In this document: positions 14,887 through 23,744 of the stretch, piece after piece
How the letters are laid out: each line of letters opens with the position of its first letter
How positions within the stretch are numbered: the first letter of the stretch is position 1
From: Ferdinandcohnia salidurans
GTDB lineage: Bacteria > Bacillota > Bacilli > Bacillales > Bacillaceae_L
Assembly: GCF_042680725.1 (NCBI RefSeq)
Contig: NZ_JBHUEK010000010.1
Span: forward strand, 248,001 to 312,000
Direction of reading: 5' to 3'
DNA length: 64,000 bases
The notes under the pieces: generated by a model
Databases searched by the model: none
What the model saw: only the letters and a program-made list of their open reading frames with translations
What the model was told of the DNA's origin: nothing
Program-made: the position numbers and the translations under genes

Positions 14887-15886
14887 TTAGGTATCCACCC
14901 TCTTCAGGAGCTTCAGGCTCTTCCTCGGGTATAGCAAGATTGAATGTATCGATATCGACAACGAACTTTGGGCGGCGCTTTGTTTCCTTATAAATTTTTC
15001 CGATATATTCTCCGATAAATCCTAAAGCAATCAACTGCAATCCACCAATTAACCAAATCGAGGTAATCAGGGAAGTCCAGCCTGTCTGGGTTTGTCCACT
15101 AAATTTCAAATAAAAAAAGTATCCTCCAAAAAATAAGCTTACAAAGAATGAAAGCAGGCCCATTAATGAAATCAAGCGAATCGGCGTAACACTAAATGAC
15201 GTAATCCCATCAAGAGCAAACGAAAGCATTTTTCGTAAGGGATACTTTGTTTCGCCAGCCATTCGTTCTTTACGATCATAAAAGACAGAGGTAGATTGAA
15301 AGCCAATTAGTGGAACCACTCCTCGTAAAAAGAGATTACTTTCATCAAAATGTTCAAGTGCTTCTACAGCACGCCTGCTCATTAAGCGGAAATCCGCATG
15401 ATTATAAACGAGGTTAACACCCATGAAATTCATTAACTTGTAAAATCCTTGTGCGGAGTGCTTCTTAAAGAAGGTATCAGTCTTTCGTTCTTTACGCACA
15501 CCATATACGACTTCATAACCTTCAGAGAAGCGAAGTAGAAATTCACGTATGACTTCAATATCATCCTGTAAATCGGCATCTATGGAGACGAGACAATCTG
15601 ACTGTCGTTTTGCGGAAAACAAACCTGCAAGTAGGGCATTTTGGTGTCCAACATTTCTGGCTAACTTTAACCCTTTTATTTTATTGTCTTCAAGTCCTTG
15701 TTTATAAATGATTGACCAGGTTTGATCCTTGCTTCCGTCATCAACAAATAAGAGTCTACTTTTTTCGGAAATTAACTTGTCCGCGATAAGGTCGTCCAGA
15801 AGGGACCTAAGTTGTTTCATTGATTCAGGAAGAACTTCCTCTTCGTTATAGCAAGGGACAACAATTGTAAGTAAAGGTATATTCAT
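14855..15886 (-). CDS. Family-2 glycosyltransferase with C-terminal membrane helices (GtrB/CsbB/YkoT type)
   Basis: A 343-residue enzyme. An N-terminal GT2 domain (about 1-225) includes TIVVPCYNEEEVLPES, the VDDGSKDQTW acidic motif and SIDADLQDD. Two membrane helices follow (about 235-300). This is the dolichyl/undecaprenyl-phosphate sugar synthase type, which loads a sugar onto undecaprenyl phosphate at the inner leaflet. Together with the overlapping GtrA gene and the upstream DUF6044 protein it forms a three-component glycosylation system of the CsbB-GtcA-YfhO or YkoT-YkoS kind, known to decorate teichoic acids in Firmicutes. GGGGGGA precedes the ATG. The sugar and acceptor are not known. 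Confidence 0.88.
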   Translation of the reverse strand: MNIPLLTIVVPCYNEEEVLPESMKQLRSLLDDLIADKLISEKSRLLFVDDGSKDQTWSIIYKQGLEDNKIKGLKLARNVGHQNALLAGLFSAKRQSDCLVSIDADLQDDIEVIREFLLRFSEGYEVVYGVRKERKTDTFFKKHSAQGFYKLMNFMGVNLVYNHADFRLMSRRAVEALEHFDESNLFLRGVVPLIGFQSTSVFYDRKERMAGETKYPLRKMLSFALDGITSFSVTPIRLISLMGLLSFFVSLFFGGYFFYLKFSGQTQTGWTSLITSIWLIGGLQLIALGFIGEYIGKIYKETKRRPKFVVDIDTFNLAIPEEEPEAPEEGGYLIDYNPLSETN

Positions 15887-15959
15887 GATGAATCCCCCCT
15901 AAGGAAAAGTTTGGTTAAAGTCTTTTATTGAAATCTTGTTATTGACACAACTCTAAATT

Positions 15960-16476
15960 GATAGGCGAAACGTGTCCGAATGAACCCCAGTTTGCAACAC
16001 AAAGCACGTTACTCTGTTCCAATGGTCAGAAAAACCCTCTGATTGCGACACAGAGCATGTCACGCCGCCCCCTCTGTGTCTGAATGAACCCAAGATTGCG
16101 ACACAGGGCATATCACGCCGTTCCAATGTGTCGGAAAAAGCCCCTGATTGCGACACAGAGCACCTCACGCCGTTCCCTTTGTGTCGGAAAAAGCCCCTGA
16201 TTGCGACACAGAGCACCTCACGCCGTTCCAATGTGTCGGAAAAAGCCCTTGATTGCGACACAGAACATGCCATTCCGTCCCCAATGTGTCGGAATGAACC
16301 CCTGATTGCGACACAGGGTAAATCACACCGTTCCAATGTGTCGGAAAAACCCTCTGATTGCGACACAGAACATGCCATTCAGTCCCCAATGTGTCGGAAT
16401 GAACCCCTGATTGCGACACAGACAATAGCCAGCCGGTCAAAATAAGTCCAAATAAGCCCATAATTCCGACACAAAC
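15960..16476. repeat. Array 1: about ten 52/53-bp tandem units with TTGCGACACA...TGTGTCGGAA arms
   Basis: The anchor gattgcgacacag begins at 16041, 16094, 16146, 16199, 16251, 16304, 16356 and 16409, with degenerate copies near 15990 and 16462. Successive distances are 53, 52, 53, 52, 53, 52, 53 and 53. Each unit carries TTGCGACACA and, about 20 bases later, TGTGTCGGAA, complementary except for one position, so every unit can fold as a hairpin. The middle of the unit varies between subtypes (cctcacgccgttccaa versus catgccattccgtcccca). The DNA is visibly richer in G and C than its surroundings. Open frames on both strands here (15953-16524) are repeat artefacts. The array fills the gap between the GT2 gene and the DUF6044 gene, which are transcribed in the same direction. 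The flanks (15887-15959, 16477-16556) show nothing clear. Confidence 0.92.
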
Positions 16477-16556
16477 TTCTATCTCCATAACACGGTGTCC
16501 CAATGCTTTCCTTGAAATGCCCAACCTATTCTATTGGCCATAAGTCTTTCCATACC

Positions 16557-18248
16557 TTAATCAATCGAAACTCGATATAAATAAATCCTCCATGCAGATT
16601 CTGCAGAATCGAAAGTCTCCTCAAGAACTAAATGATTTTGGGCTGCATTTTGAATAGGCAGAGATGAAATGATAAACCGGCCACCCATGTCGTAAAAAGC
16701 TTGCATGTTCAGTTCCATTTTTTTAATTTCTTTTTTTGACGTTTTTTTAAACATATAATGCTTGCCGAGTTCATCTAAAAAGATGTAGCACCGGCCACCC
16801 CATTCATCAAAATATTGTCGCAGTTTCTTGTCCTTTTCCAATTCCTTGGCGATAATTTCTCGAAACTGATGCTTATAAGAAAGGGGATAAAAATTATTGT
16901 ATGTATCGAGTGTATAAAACCCGTTAAACTGAGCGATGGCAGGATGAAGACCGATGCTAGCTACACGATAATCCTCCTGTGGCAAGCCAATGTAGTCCTT
17001 AATATCCTCGAATTGTTTTTCCGCAAAAAATTGCTGAAAAGATGGCTTGTTTTTATAAACAAGTTCTTCATTAAAAGAAGCCACAATTACTAGCTGTGCT
17101 GCTAGGAATAACAAACTTGCACGCTTCCATCCAACCCGGTATTCCCATAAGATTTTTAACGATATAGCAAACAAAACATAAATAACCATGGGCCTTAGAA
17201 AATGGTATCTTGCAAAATTAAAGGTGTTTAAGAAATGAAATCGTTCCGTTAAGGGAACCCACCCTTTATAAAACCAAAAGGCATACCAAATGGACAAAAC
17301 AGCGTTTAGGACATGTAAGAAAAGAAAAACTTTCTCTTGTTTCCACTTTTTCTTCATGAGAACAACATTCAAGGCCAGTATGGTAACTGGCAAAATGACC
17401 AAGCCATGAACACTCATTACATGGGTGTGACCAAGTACATAATTTTTTAAAGATAGACGGAGAGCACGTAAAAATGATAATCGTGCATGAAAATATTCAT
17501 CCCGACTATTTGGTTCATCCATAAATAAAAAGGAGTAAACAAGTCGATATTCAACTACCATAAAAATTAATGTGAAATAAATGAGTGCCCATAAAAAGCG
17601 AAGGTTCAGACCTTTGCCACGGAAACAATCGATCAACCAAAAAATCCCCATCGCGCTTATAAAAAAGAAAAATCCAAGAACTATGCTTGAATAGAAGGGA
17701 AGTAAGGTTAGTGTCAACCAGTTTACCCATGACTTCTCCCCATCGCGGATATTTAGTAGTGCCCATAAAGCAAGTGGCATCCCGAGTGTACTCAACATTC
17801 CAGAAGGCCAAAAAGGTGTCAGGGCAAAGGCTAATGAAACCCCAACTCGAATCCAAGCCCATTCATTACGGGTGAGAATATGTTTTTTTAATAATAAATA
17901 CATGCCTAAAAACGCAAAGATTCTCGTGATAAATTGGCTTAGTCCATAGGCAATCATCGGCGGAAAAACGGTATGTAGCCATACAATCCCACTAAGTTCG
18001 GTTCCAAATGCACCTCTTTGAAGATGACCGTTAATAATTTGAGGGATTGAGGCATCAACTGGACCGAGCATTTGATTGCTTTCTGCAAGAACCTTATACC
18101 ATGCAAGATTCGAATCTAAGTTGTCGTGAACTCGTAGATGAGCATTCTCACCAAGGATAAAATAAGGAGATACAAAAATGACGATGAGTAGGAGGGCAGC
18201 TATGATGAGACGAAACTCACCTCGTTGTTGAGTCCTAGTTTGCGACAA
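16557..18248 (-). CDS. DUF6044/YkoS-like multi-pass membrane protein (probable GT-C-type transferase)
   Basis: A 563-residue protein with about ten to twelve membrane helices in residues 15-400 and a hydrophilic C-terminal domain. The first extracytoplasmic loop has VHDNLDSNLAWYK, the acidic motif placed as in GT-C glycosyltransferases and in YfhO/YkoS proteins. The likely role is transfer of a sugar from its lipid carrier to a cell-envelope acceptor outside the membrane, completing the system with the GT2 and GtrA genes downstream. The start TTG at 18248 is chosen because GGAGGGAGGACA directly precedes it; the frame runs 49 codons further upstream without support. Repeat array 1 separates it from the GT2 gene. 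Confidence 0.75.
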   Translation of the reverse strand: MSQTRTQQRGEFRLIIAALLLIVIFVSPYFILGENAHLRVHDNLDSNLAWYKVLAESNQMLGPVDASIPQIINGHLQRGAFGTELSGIVWLHTVFPPMIAYGLSQFITRIFAFLGMYLLLKKHILTRNEWAWIRVGVSLAFALTPFWPSGMLSTLGMPLALWALLNIRDGEKSWVNWLTLTLLPFYSSIVLGFFFFISAMGIFWLIDCFRGKGLNLRFLWALIYFTLIFMVVEYRLVYSFLFMDEPNSRDEYFHARLSFLRALRLSLKNYVLGHTHVMSVHGLVILPVTILALNVVLMKKKWKQEKVFLFLHVLNAVLSIWYAFWFYKGWVPLTERFHFLNTFNFARYHFLRPMVIYVLFAISLKILWEYRVGWKRASLLFLAAQLVIVASFNEELVYKNKPSFQQFFAEKQFEDIKDYIGLPQEDYRVASIGLHPAIAQFNGFYTLDTYNNFYPLSYKHQFREIIAKELEKDKKLRQYFDEWGGRCYIFLDELGKHYMFKKTSKKEIKKMELNMQAFYDMGGRFIISSLPIQNAAQNHLVLEETFDSAESAWRIYLYRVSID

Positions 18249-18336
18249 TGTCCTCCCTCCATTAATAAAATTTCCATTATTGGATTTCCATTTTTTATCG
18301 TATCCATAATCGTATGTAATATGAATGTGAAAAGAA

Positions 18337-18359
18337 AAAAGTGGGGAAACCCCACTTTT
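18337..18359 (-). terminator. Terminator after subtilase gene
   Basis: A perfect 10-bp stem (aaaagtgggg / ccccactttt) with a 3-base loop, followed by a T-rich tract on the minus strand. Confidence 0.85.
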
Positions 18360-18398
18360 ATGAATGGTTTTACACGAGTACCGACCGCTGTTCAACGA

Positions 18399-19769
18399 TT
18401 AGTCGGTTCCTCCTTTTGCTTTTTCAAGGGCTTGGACAATATCAATTAATCCCTCGCCAAAATAGATATCTTTCCCCGCTTTTCCGAGGTCTAAGCTTGT
18501 TCCCTTGATAATCTCCATGATTTCTTTATTAGATAGGTTTGGATTAATTGAGCGCATTAAGGCAGCAAGCGCAGCAACATGTGGTGCTGCCATTGAAGTT
18601 CCAGACAATGCAGCATACTGCTCATCAATATAGGTGCTCGGTATTGTCACACCTGGTGCTGATACATCGATATAATCTCCATAATTGGAAAATTCTGCTT
18701 TATCGCCGTTTAAATCAACGGCTGCGACACTTAATACTTGCGGGTACGCAGATGGGAAGCTAGGTTGGCTGGAATTATCGTTACCAGAAGCAGCCACCAT
18801 CACAACATCATGTCTATATGCATAATCAACTGCTTGTTTCAGCAACTTTGATCCTTGGTAATTACCAAGACTAAGATTAATGACATCAGCTCCATGATCA
18901 GTTGCCCAAATGATTCCACGTGCAATATCAAAAGTTGACCCATATCCATCTGAGCCCATTACTTTTATTGGCATAATTGGGTTAAACCACGTGACTCCTG
19001 CAGTCCCTTCATGATTATTTGTTTGTGAGGCAATGATTCCGGCAACATGTGTACCATGCCCATTGTCATCATCTGGAACATTATTGTCCTTTAGGATGTT
19101 ATAGCCGTCCGTAATTCGGTTCACTAAGTCAGGATGATCCAAATCTACTCCCGTATCAATTATGGCTATTTTAACTTTATCTGAGCCCTGTGTTATACCC
19201 CAGCCATTTTCGGAATCAATCATTCGTAAATTCCATTGGAAATCGTTATAGAGGAGGTCATTTGGTGATTGCTGATTTTGCATTAAAATATAGTTAGGTT
19301 CAGCAAACTCGACGTCCTTCCTTTTATCGAAATAAGAAATCATCGCAGGTGTCTTCATGTTATTTGATTCAAAAATGTATGATGAATCTAGTTTGCGTAG
19401 TAGCTTACCTTCAATGTCCTTTTCAATTTGTTTAATTTCATCGGGCTTTAAGTGGTGTTTAAAATCAACAATAACTTGGTGATGATGGTAATGACTTTTG
19501 TCTTTTCCATTATGGTCAATTACGTCTATTTCTTCATGATTATCTAATTGTCTTTGCACATTGTTGTATAGTTGAATCGAGTCTACATTCATTACTTGAG
19601 GAGAAGTATCAATCGATTCGTTTTTCAGTTGGAGGGGAGCGCTACGAGTAGAAGATGTTTTTGAATTAGCTTGACCCCCATTATTATCAAATAATCTAAA
19701 CGAAACGAAAATCGATAACCCAACCGCAATTATTAATGCTACTATAGCAAGTCTCTTCTTATTCCACAT
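18399..19769 (-). CDS. Membrane-anchored S8 family serine protease (subtilase)
   Basis: A 456-residue subtilase. An N-terminal uncleaved-looking helix (about residues 6-24) is followed by a linker and an inhibitor-I9-like propeptide (about 95-162, ending VEFAEPNYIL). The catalytic domain (about 175-450) contains Asp205 (AIIDTGVDLDHPDL), His238 (NGHGTHVAGI), the oxyanion Asn330 (AASGND) and Ser392 (GTSMAAPHV). All catalytic residues are present, so it should be active outside the cell or in the space around the forespore. GAGGTGA precedes the ATG. It is transcribed alone, divergent from ger operon 2. Target unknown. Confidence 0.92.
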   Translation of the reverse strand: MWNKKRLAIVALIIAVGLSIFVSFRLFDNNGGQANSKTSSTRSAPLQLKNESIDTSPQVMNVDSIQLYNNVQRQLDNHEEIDVIDHNGKDKSHYHHHQVIVDFKHHLKPDEIKQIEKDIEGKLLRKLDSSYIFESNNMKTPAMISYFDKRKDVEFAEPNYILMQNQQSPNDLLYNDFQWNLRMIDSENGWGITQGSDKVKIAIIDTGVDLDHPDLVNRITDGYNILKDNNVPDDDNGHGTHVAGIIASQTNNHEGTAGVTWFNPIMPIKVMGSDGYGSTFDIARGIIWATDHGADVINLSLGNYQGSKLLKQAVDYAYRHDVVMVAASGNDNSSQPSFPSAYPQVLSVAAVDLNGDKAEFSNYGDYIDVSAPGVTIPSTYIDEQYAALSGTSMAAPHVAALAALMRSINPNLSNKEIMEIIKGTSLDLGKAGKDIYFGEGLIDIVQALEKAKGGTD

Positions 19770-19960
19770 TCATATCACCTCAACCACACTTTTCTTTTAG
19801 TATCTTGTTTACAACCTTCTTTCATGCCTTACTTTCATTCCAATAAATTGAAAGTAAGAAGAAATAGTATGCATAATTTCCATACATTTCATGGAATAAC
19901 TAACAGGAGGGAAAAAAGTAGAAATTAAGGAAACATGTTAAAAGCAAAAGGGTGATCGCA

Positions 19961-21445
19961 ATGGCAAATTGGTTCAAAAAGGAAGATAAGAAACCTAGGT
20001 TAACGGAGGAAACATATCAAACCTTTCGCAAATCTGAAGATTTCATTTGCCAATTCAATAGACAAGCAATTCGCCCGTATTGGATTTGCTATCAACGAAA
20101 TATTATTGATACAAAAACCTTAAACGAACAAATACTACCTTATTTACTTTATGCGAAGGTCTATTCAATTCGGGACCTAAAAGCAATTATTCCAAATAAG
20201 GAGATTGTGATTTCAAAAAATCCTCGGGAAATTGAAGATAAGATTTTACAAGGCAGTATTATGATTCAATTTCACAAGCATGACGGTTATTGTGCGCTTG
20301 TAGATGCTGTGAAATTTGAAAAAAGATCAGTTAACTCTCCTGAAGTAGAATTTAGTGTAACTGGTCCAAAAGAGGCATTTGTTGAGTCACTTGATACCAA
20401 TTTAAACCTAATCCGAAAGCGACTTCCTGTACCTGAATTACGGGTGAAGGAACTGACCATCGGAAAATTATCAAAAACTAAGGTAGCAGTGGTTTATATT
20501 GAAGATATTGTTGAGAAGGAAAATGTACAAACTGTATTACAACGGATTAGCGATATTGACTTTGATCAAATAAGTGATAGCTCTTATATTTCACAAATGA
20601 TTGTTGATAATACGAATTCACCCTTCCCACAAATGCTTGAAACGGAACGGCCTGACAGGGTTGCGTCTGTATTAGTTGAAGGGAAGGTAGTGGTGTTTTC
20701 GGAAGGATCACCGCAAGCCATTATTACTCCAACTACACTTGTTGAGTTTTTCTCATCATTTGAAGACTATTTCTTGAACTGGTATATTGCTTCCTTTGTT
20801 CGGTTGCTTCGCCTTTTTTCGGTCATCTTTTCAATATTAATCACACCGATCTATGTTGCAGTTCTAACATATCATCATGAATTAATTCCGAGGGATCTGC
20901 TGGCAACTTTAGTTATCTCAAGGCGTGAGGTCCCATTGCCACCGATACTAGAGGCATTGTTTTTAGAAATCGTTATTGAACTCCTTCGTGAGGCAGGAGC
21001 AAGGTTGCCTGCAAAAGTTGGTCAAACAATCGGTATCGTGGGTGGTATCGTTATTGGAACAGCGTCTGTTGAAGCGGGTCTTACGAGTAATGTATTGTTA
21101 ATTATGGTCGCACTGGCTGCATTAGCGTCTTTTACAACACCCGTTTATACGATGGGTAATACAATCCGTATCATTCGTTTTCCATTTCTTATCTTTTCTC
21201 AGCTGTGGGGATTAATCGGAATTGTTGTATGTTTTTGTTTTCTATTAGCGCATTTAATTCGATTAACATCTTTAGGTCGGCCATTCTTAGAACCAATTTA
21301 CCCACTACGTGTAGGAGATTTAAAGGATGCATTTATTCGGCTACCCTATTCACAACTTTCAAAACGTCCGGGTTATTTACGTCCTGAAGATAAAAATCGT
21401 TTTAATCAAAATAAAGCAGAAGCAAAAAAAGATATTGATGAATAG
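19961..21445 (+). CDS. GerA-family spore germination protein, A subunit (operon 2)
   Basis: A 494-residue A subunit of a second germinant receptor. A hydrophilic N-terminal domain (about 1-260) has AFVESLDTNLNLIRKRLPVP and ETERPDRVASVLVEG. A membrane domain (about 260-450) contains RLPAKVGQTIGIVGGIVIGT. It is shorter than its counterpart in operon 1 because the N- and C-terminal tails are reduced. The ATG at 19961 is preferred over an in-frame GTG at 19952, because AAAGGGTGAT lies at the right distance for the ATG. Three genes follow the order A-B-C. A sigma-G promoter is expected, but none could be fixed in 19770-19960. Confidence 0.93.
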   Translation: MANWFKKEDKKPRLTEETYQTFRKSEDFICQFNRQAIRPYWICYQRNIIDTKTLNEQILPYLLYAKVYSIRDLKAIIPNKEIVISKNPREIEDKILQGSIMIQFHKHDGYCALVDAVKFEKRSVNSPEVEFSVTGPKEAFVESLDTNLNLIRKRLPVPELRVKELTIGKLSKTKVAVVYIEDIVEKENVQTVLQRISDIDFDQISDSSYISQMIVDNTNSPFPQMLETERPDRVASVLVEGKVVVFSEGSPQAIITPTTLVEFFSSFEDYFLNWYIASFVRLLRLFSVIFSILITPIYVAVLTYHHELIPRDLLATLVISRREVPLPPILEALFLEIVIELLREAGARLPAKVGQTIGIVGGIVIGTASVEAGLTSNVLLIMVALAALASFTTPVYTMGNTIRIIRFPFLIFSQLWGLIGIVVCFCFLLAHLIRLTSLGRPFLEPIYPLRVGDLKDAFIRLPYSQLSKRPGYLRPEDKNRFNQNKAEAKKDIDE

Positions 21446-21488
21446 CGTCACAGTATTCATGCGTATTTGATTCCAAGGAGTTGCAACG

Positions 21489-22577
21489 ATGGAAAGGATC
21501 AAAGAATCATTTTTAGTTTCTCCTATTTTTGTATTTTTCTTAATTCATTCCATGCAAGTAGGGGTAGGAATGCTTGGTTTCCAACGAATCATTGCCAAAT
21601 CAGCAGGGTATGACAGTTGGATTTCCGTCATACTAGCCGGAGTAGCTGTACACATCATTGTATGGATCATCTATAAAATCTTAGATCCTTCAGGGGGGGA
21701 CATTGTTGATGTTCATAAAGAGATTTTTGGAAAGTGGATAGGAGGTTTTCTGAGCCTATTATTTGTTCTCTACCTTTTGGCATTAGCGGTAACCGTTTTA
21801 CGTTCTTATATCGAGGTAATTCAGGTATGGATGTTCCCAGAATTCAATAGTTGGGTTTTTGGTTTTTTCACAATTGTACTAGCATACTATATTATTTTAG
21901 GTGGTTTCAGAACGGTAACGGGTATTAGTTTTTTTAGTATTGTGCTCCCGTTATATATACTTCTATTAGTTTTCTTTCCTTTGGATTACGGCCATGTACG
22001 CAATTTGTTACCAATTATGAATCATTCAGTAACGGAAATTGCAAAATCTACAAAGGATATGTCCCTAAGTATCATAGGATTTGAAACGCTTTTGCTATTT
22101 TATCCATTTATTAAAAATCCACCAAAGTCCCAAAAATGGGCTCACCTAGGAGTCTTGGCAACAACGATTTTGTACCTAATTGCTAGTGTTACTGCAATCA
22201 TGTATTTTAGCGCTGACCAACTTGATAAAATAATTTGGGCAACCCTTACCATGTTTAAAAGTATCAACATGCCGTTTGTAGAAAGATTTGAGTATGTTGG
22301 AATCGCATCATGGTATCTTGTTATCCTTCCCAATATTTGTATTGCACTATGGGGAGCAGGCAGAGGAATCAAAAAAGTGTTTTCAGTGCAACAACGAAAA
22401 TCGTTACTTTGGATTTTACCAGCCGTATTAGTTGCAAGCAGTCTCATTAAATCACGGCAGCATATAGACATGATCAGTGGATATATGTCAAATTTTGGAC
22501 TTTATTATATCTTTGGTTATATTCCAATCCTCTTCATAATTACACTAGTCGTTCGTAAAATGAGGGAGAAAAAATGA
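21489..22577 (+). CDS. GerAB-family germination permease, B subunit (operon 2)
   Basis: A 362-residue integral membrane protein with about ten helices, of the spore germination permease family. It begins with the SFLVSPIFVFFLIHSMQVGV helix and has the GIASWYLVILPNICIALWG segment late in the protein. It should bind the germinant in complex with the A and C subunits. CAAGGAG precedes the ATG by eight bases. It overlaps the C-subunit gene by four bases (ATGA), which couples their translation. Confidence 0.92.
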   Translation: MERIKESFLVSPIFVFFLIHSMQVGVGMLGFQRIIAKSAGYDSWISVILAGVAVHIIVWIIYKILDPSGGDIVDVHKEIFGKWIGGFLSLLFVLYLLALAVTVLRSYIEVIQVWMFPEFNSWVFGFFTIVLAYYIILGGFRTVTGISFFSIVLPLYILLLVFFPLDYGHVRNLLPIMNHSVTEIAKSTKDMSLSIIGFETLLLFYPFIKNPPKSQKWAHLGVLATTILYLIASVTAIMYFSADQLDKIIWATLTMFKSINMPFVERFEYVGIASWYLVILPNICIALWGAGRGIKKVFSVQQRKSLLWILPAVLVASSLIKSRQHIDMISGYMSNFGLYYIFGYIPILFIITLVVRKMREKK

Positions 22578-23656
22578 AAAAAGTACTAACAGGAATTGCG
22601 CTCTGTACTATTACATTAATAACAATCCTATATGGAAGAATTTCTGAAGAAATAATAGATGAAATTAATATGGTGGCAGCGGTTGGGTTTGATAGAGCTG
22701 AGGGTCAAAAAATTAAAGGTACTGCTGTTATCCCCGTTTTTAAGGCAGACAAAAGCATCGACAATGCTAGCTTCACTGGGGAATCCGTGTTAGCTAAGGA
22801 AATCATTAATGTTTTGCAAAAAAAATCAGCGGACCCATTAGTGACAGGTGCTGTCCGTGTTGTTTTGTATGAGGATGAGCTTGCAAAAAACGGGATACTT
22901 CGGTATATTGACGCCCTTCAACGTGATGCAAGCATCGGATCGAAAATTAATCTAGCCATTATAGAAGGAAAGACAAATGAGGTATTAGAAAAGAGTTTAG
23001 GTAACAGGGGCACTGGGGAATACTTATCAATCATGTTACAACATAATATCGAGAAACGAGATTTGCCTAGGTCTGATCTTCATACTTTTATGTATAGACA
23101 TTATATGGATGGTATGGATCCCTTTCTCCCAACGATGAAGCTGCTTTCTAATAAGATGGAAATCACCGGGCTTGGAATGTTTAAGCATGGGAAAATGGTG
23201 GCTAAAATCGATGAGCCTGATTTGTTCTTTTTTAAGGCAATGGTCGAAGATTATGGGGAAGGGTCCTATACAATTCGATTAAAGGGGACAGATGAGTACG
23301 CTTCTATCCGGCGTATCAAATCAAAGAGAAAAATAAAGGTCGAGGAAGTAGATGGGGAGCCAAAAGTAAACATCACGATTAAATTTGAAGGAGTATTAAG
23401 TGAATTTTCTGGGCAAACAACAAATCCCAAAACTATTCAAACGATCGATGAAGAACTCGAGAACACAATAAAAGAGAAATCCGAAGCAATGTTAAAGGAT
23501 TTTCAAGAGAAAAATATTGACCCAGTTGGGATTGGGTATATGGCTAGACACTCAACCCGTGGTTTAGATTTTAAGAAATGGGAACTTAATTATCCGAATA
23601 TAAAAATAGAGGTTCATTCAGAGGTAACGATAACCGAGACGGGAATAACGCAATAA
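22574..23656 (+). CDS. Ger(x)C-family C subunit lacking the lipobox cysteine (operon 2)
   Basis: A 360-residue C subunit recognisable by EEIIDEINMVAAVGFD near residue 25, GAVRVVLYEDELAKNG and the Ger(x)C C-terminal domain. In Ger(x)C proteins the N-terminus normally reads L-x-G-C-W-D followed by an acidic stretch. Here the corresponding residues are ILYGRISEE, with Arg22 (codon AGA) where the lipidated Cys is expected. The only nearby cysteine, Cys11, is in the middle of the hydrophobic helix (IALC) and is not a normal lipobox. The protein is otherwise full length and in frame. It may be held by an uncleaved signal anchor, or the receptor may be impaired. Confidence 0.85.
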   Translation: MKKVLTGIALCTITLITILYGRISEEIIDEINMVAAVGFDRAEGQKIKGTAVIPVFKADKSIDNASFTGESVLAKEIINVLQKKSADPLVTGAVRVVLYEDELAKNGILRYIDALQRDASIGSKINLAIIEGKTNEVLEKSLGNRGTGEYLSIMLQHNIEKRDLPRSDLHTFMYRHYMDGMDPFLPTMKLLSNKMEITGLGMFKHGKMVAKIDEPDLFFFKAMVEDYGEGSYTIRLKGTDEYASIRRIKSKRKIKVEEVDGEPKVNITIKFEGVLSEFSGQTTNPKTIQTIDEELENTIKEKSEAMLKDFQEKNIDPVGIGYMARHSTRGLDFKKWELNYPNIKIEVHSEVTITETGITQ

Positions 23657-23744
23657 GTTGTGACCAAACTATAAGTCAGTTTTCAATAGGGTATGATATA
23701 CTTATTTCAATGGAAAAAGATAAAAGTTGGTAGGAGTGTCTTAT

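Noticed and set aside
15960..16476. CRISPR array in the 52/53-bp repeat region
   Set aside because: The material between the conserved anchors is itself repeated with small differences rather than being unique spacers, the whole unit is shared, and no cas gene is present in the window.
15953..16524. Open frames of 105-141 codons on both strands in array 1
   Set aside because: They consist only of translated repeat units (VSQSGAFSDT-like), have no ribosome-binding site and overlap each other on both strands.
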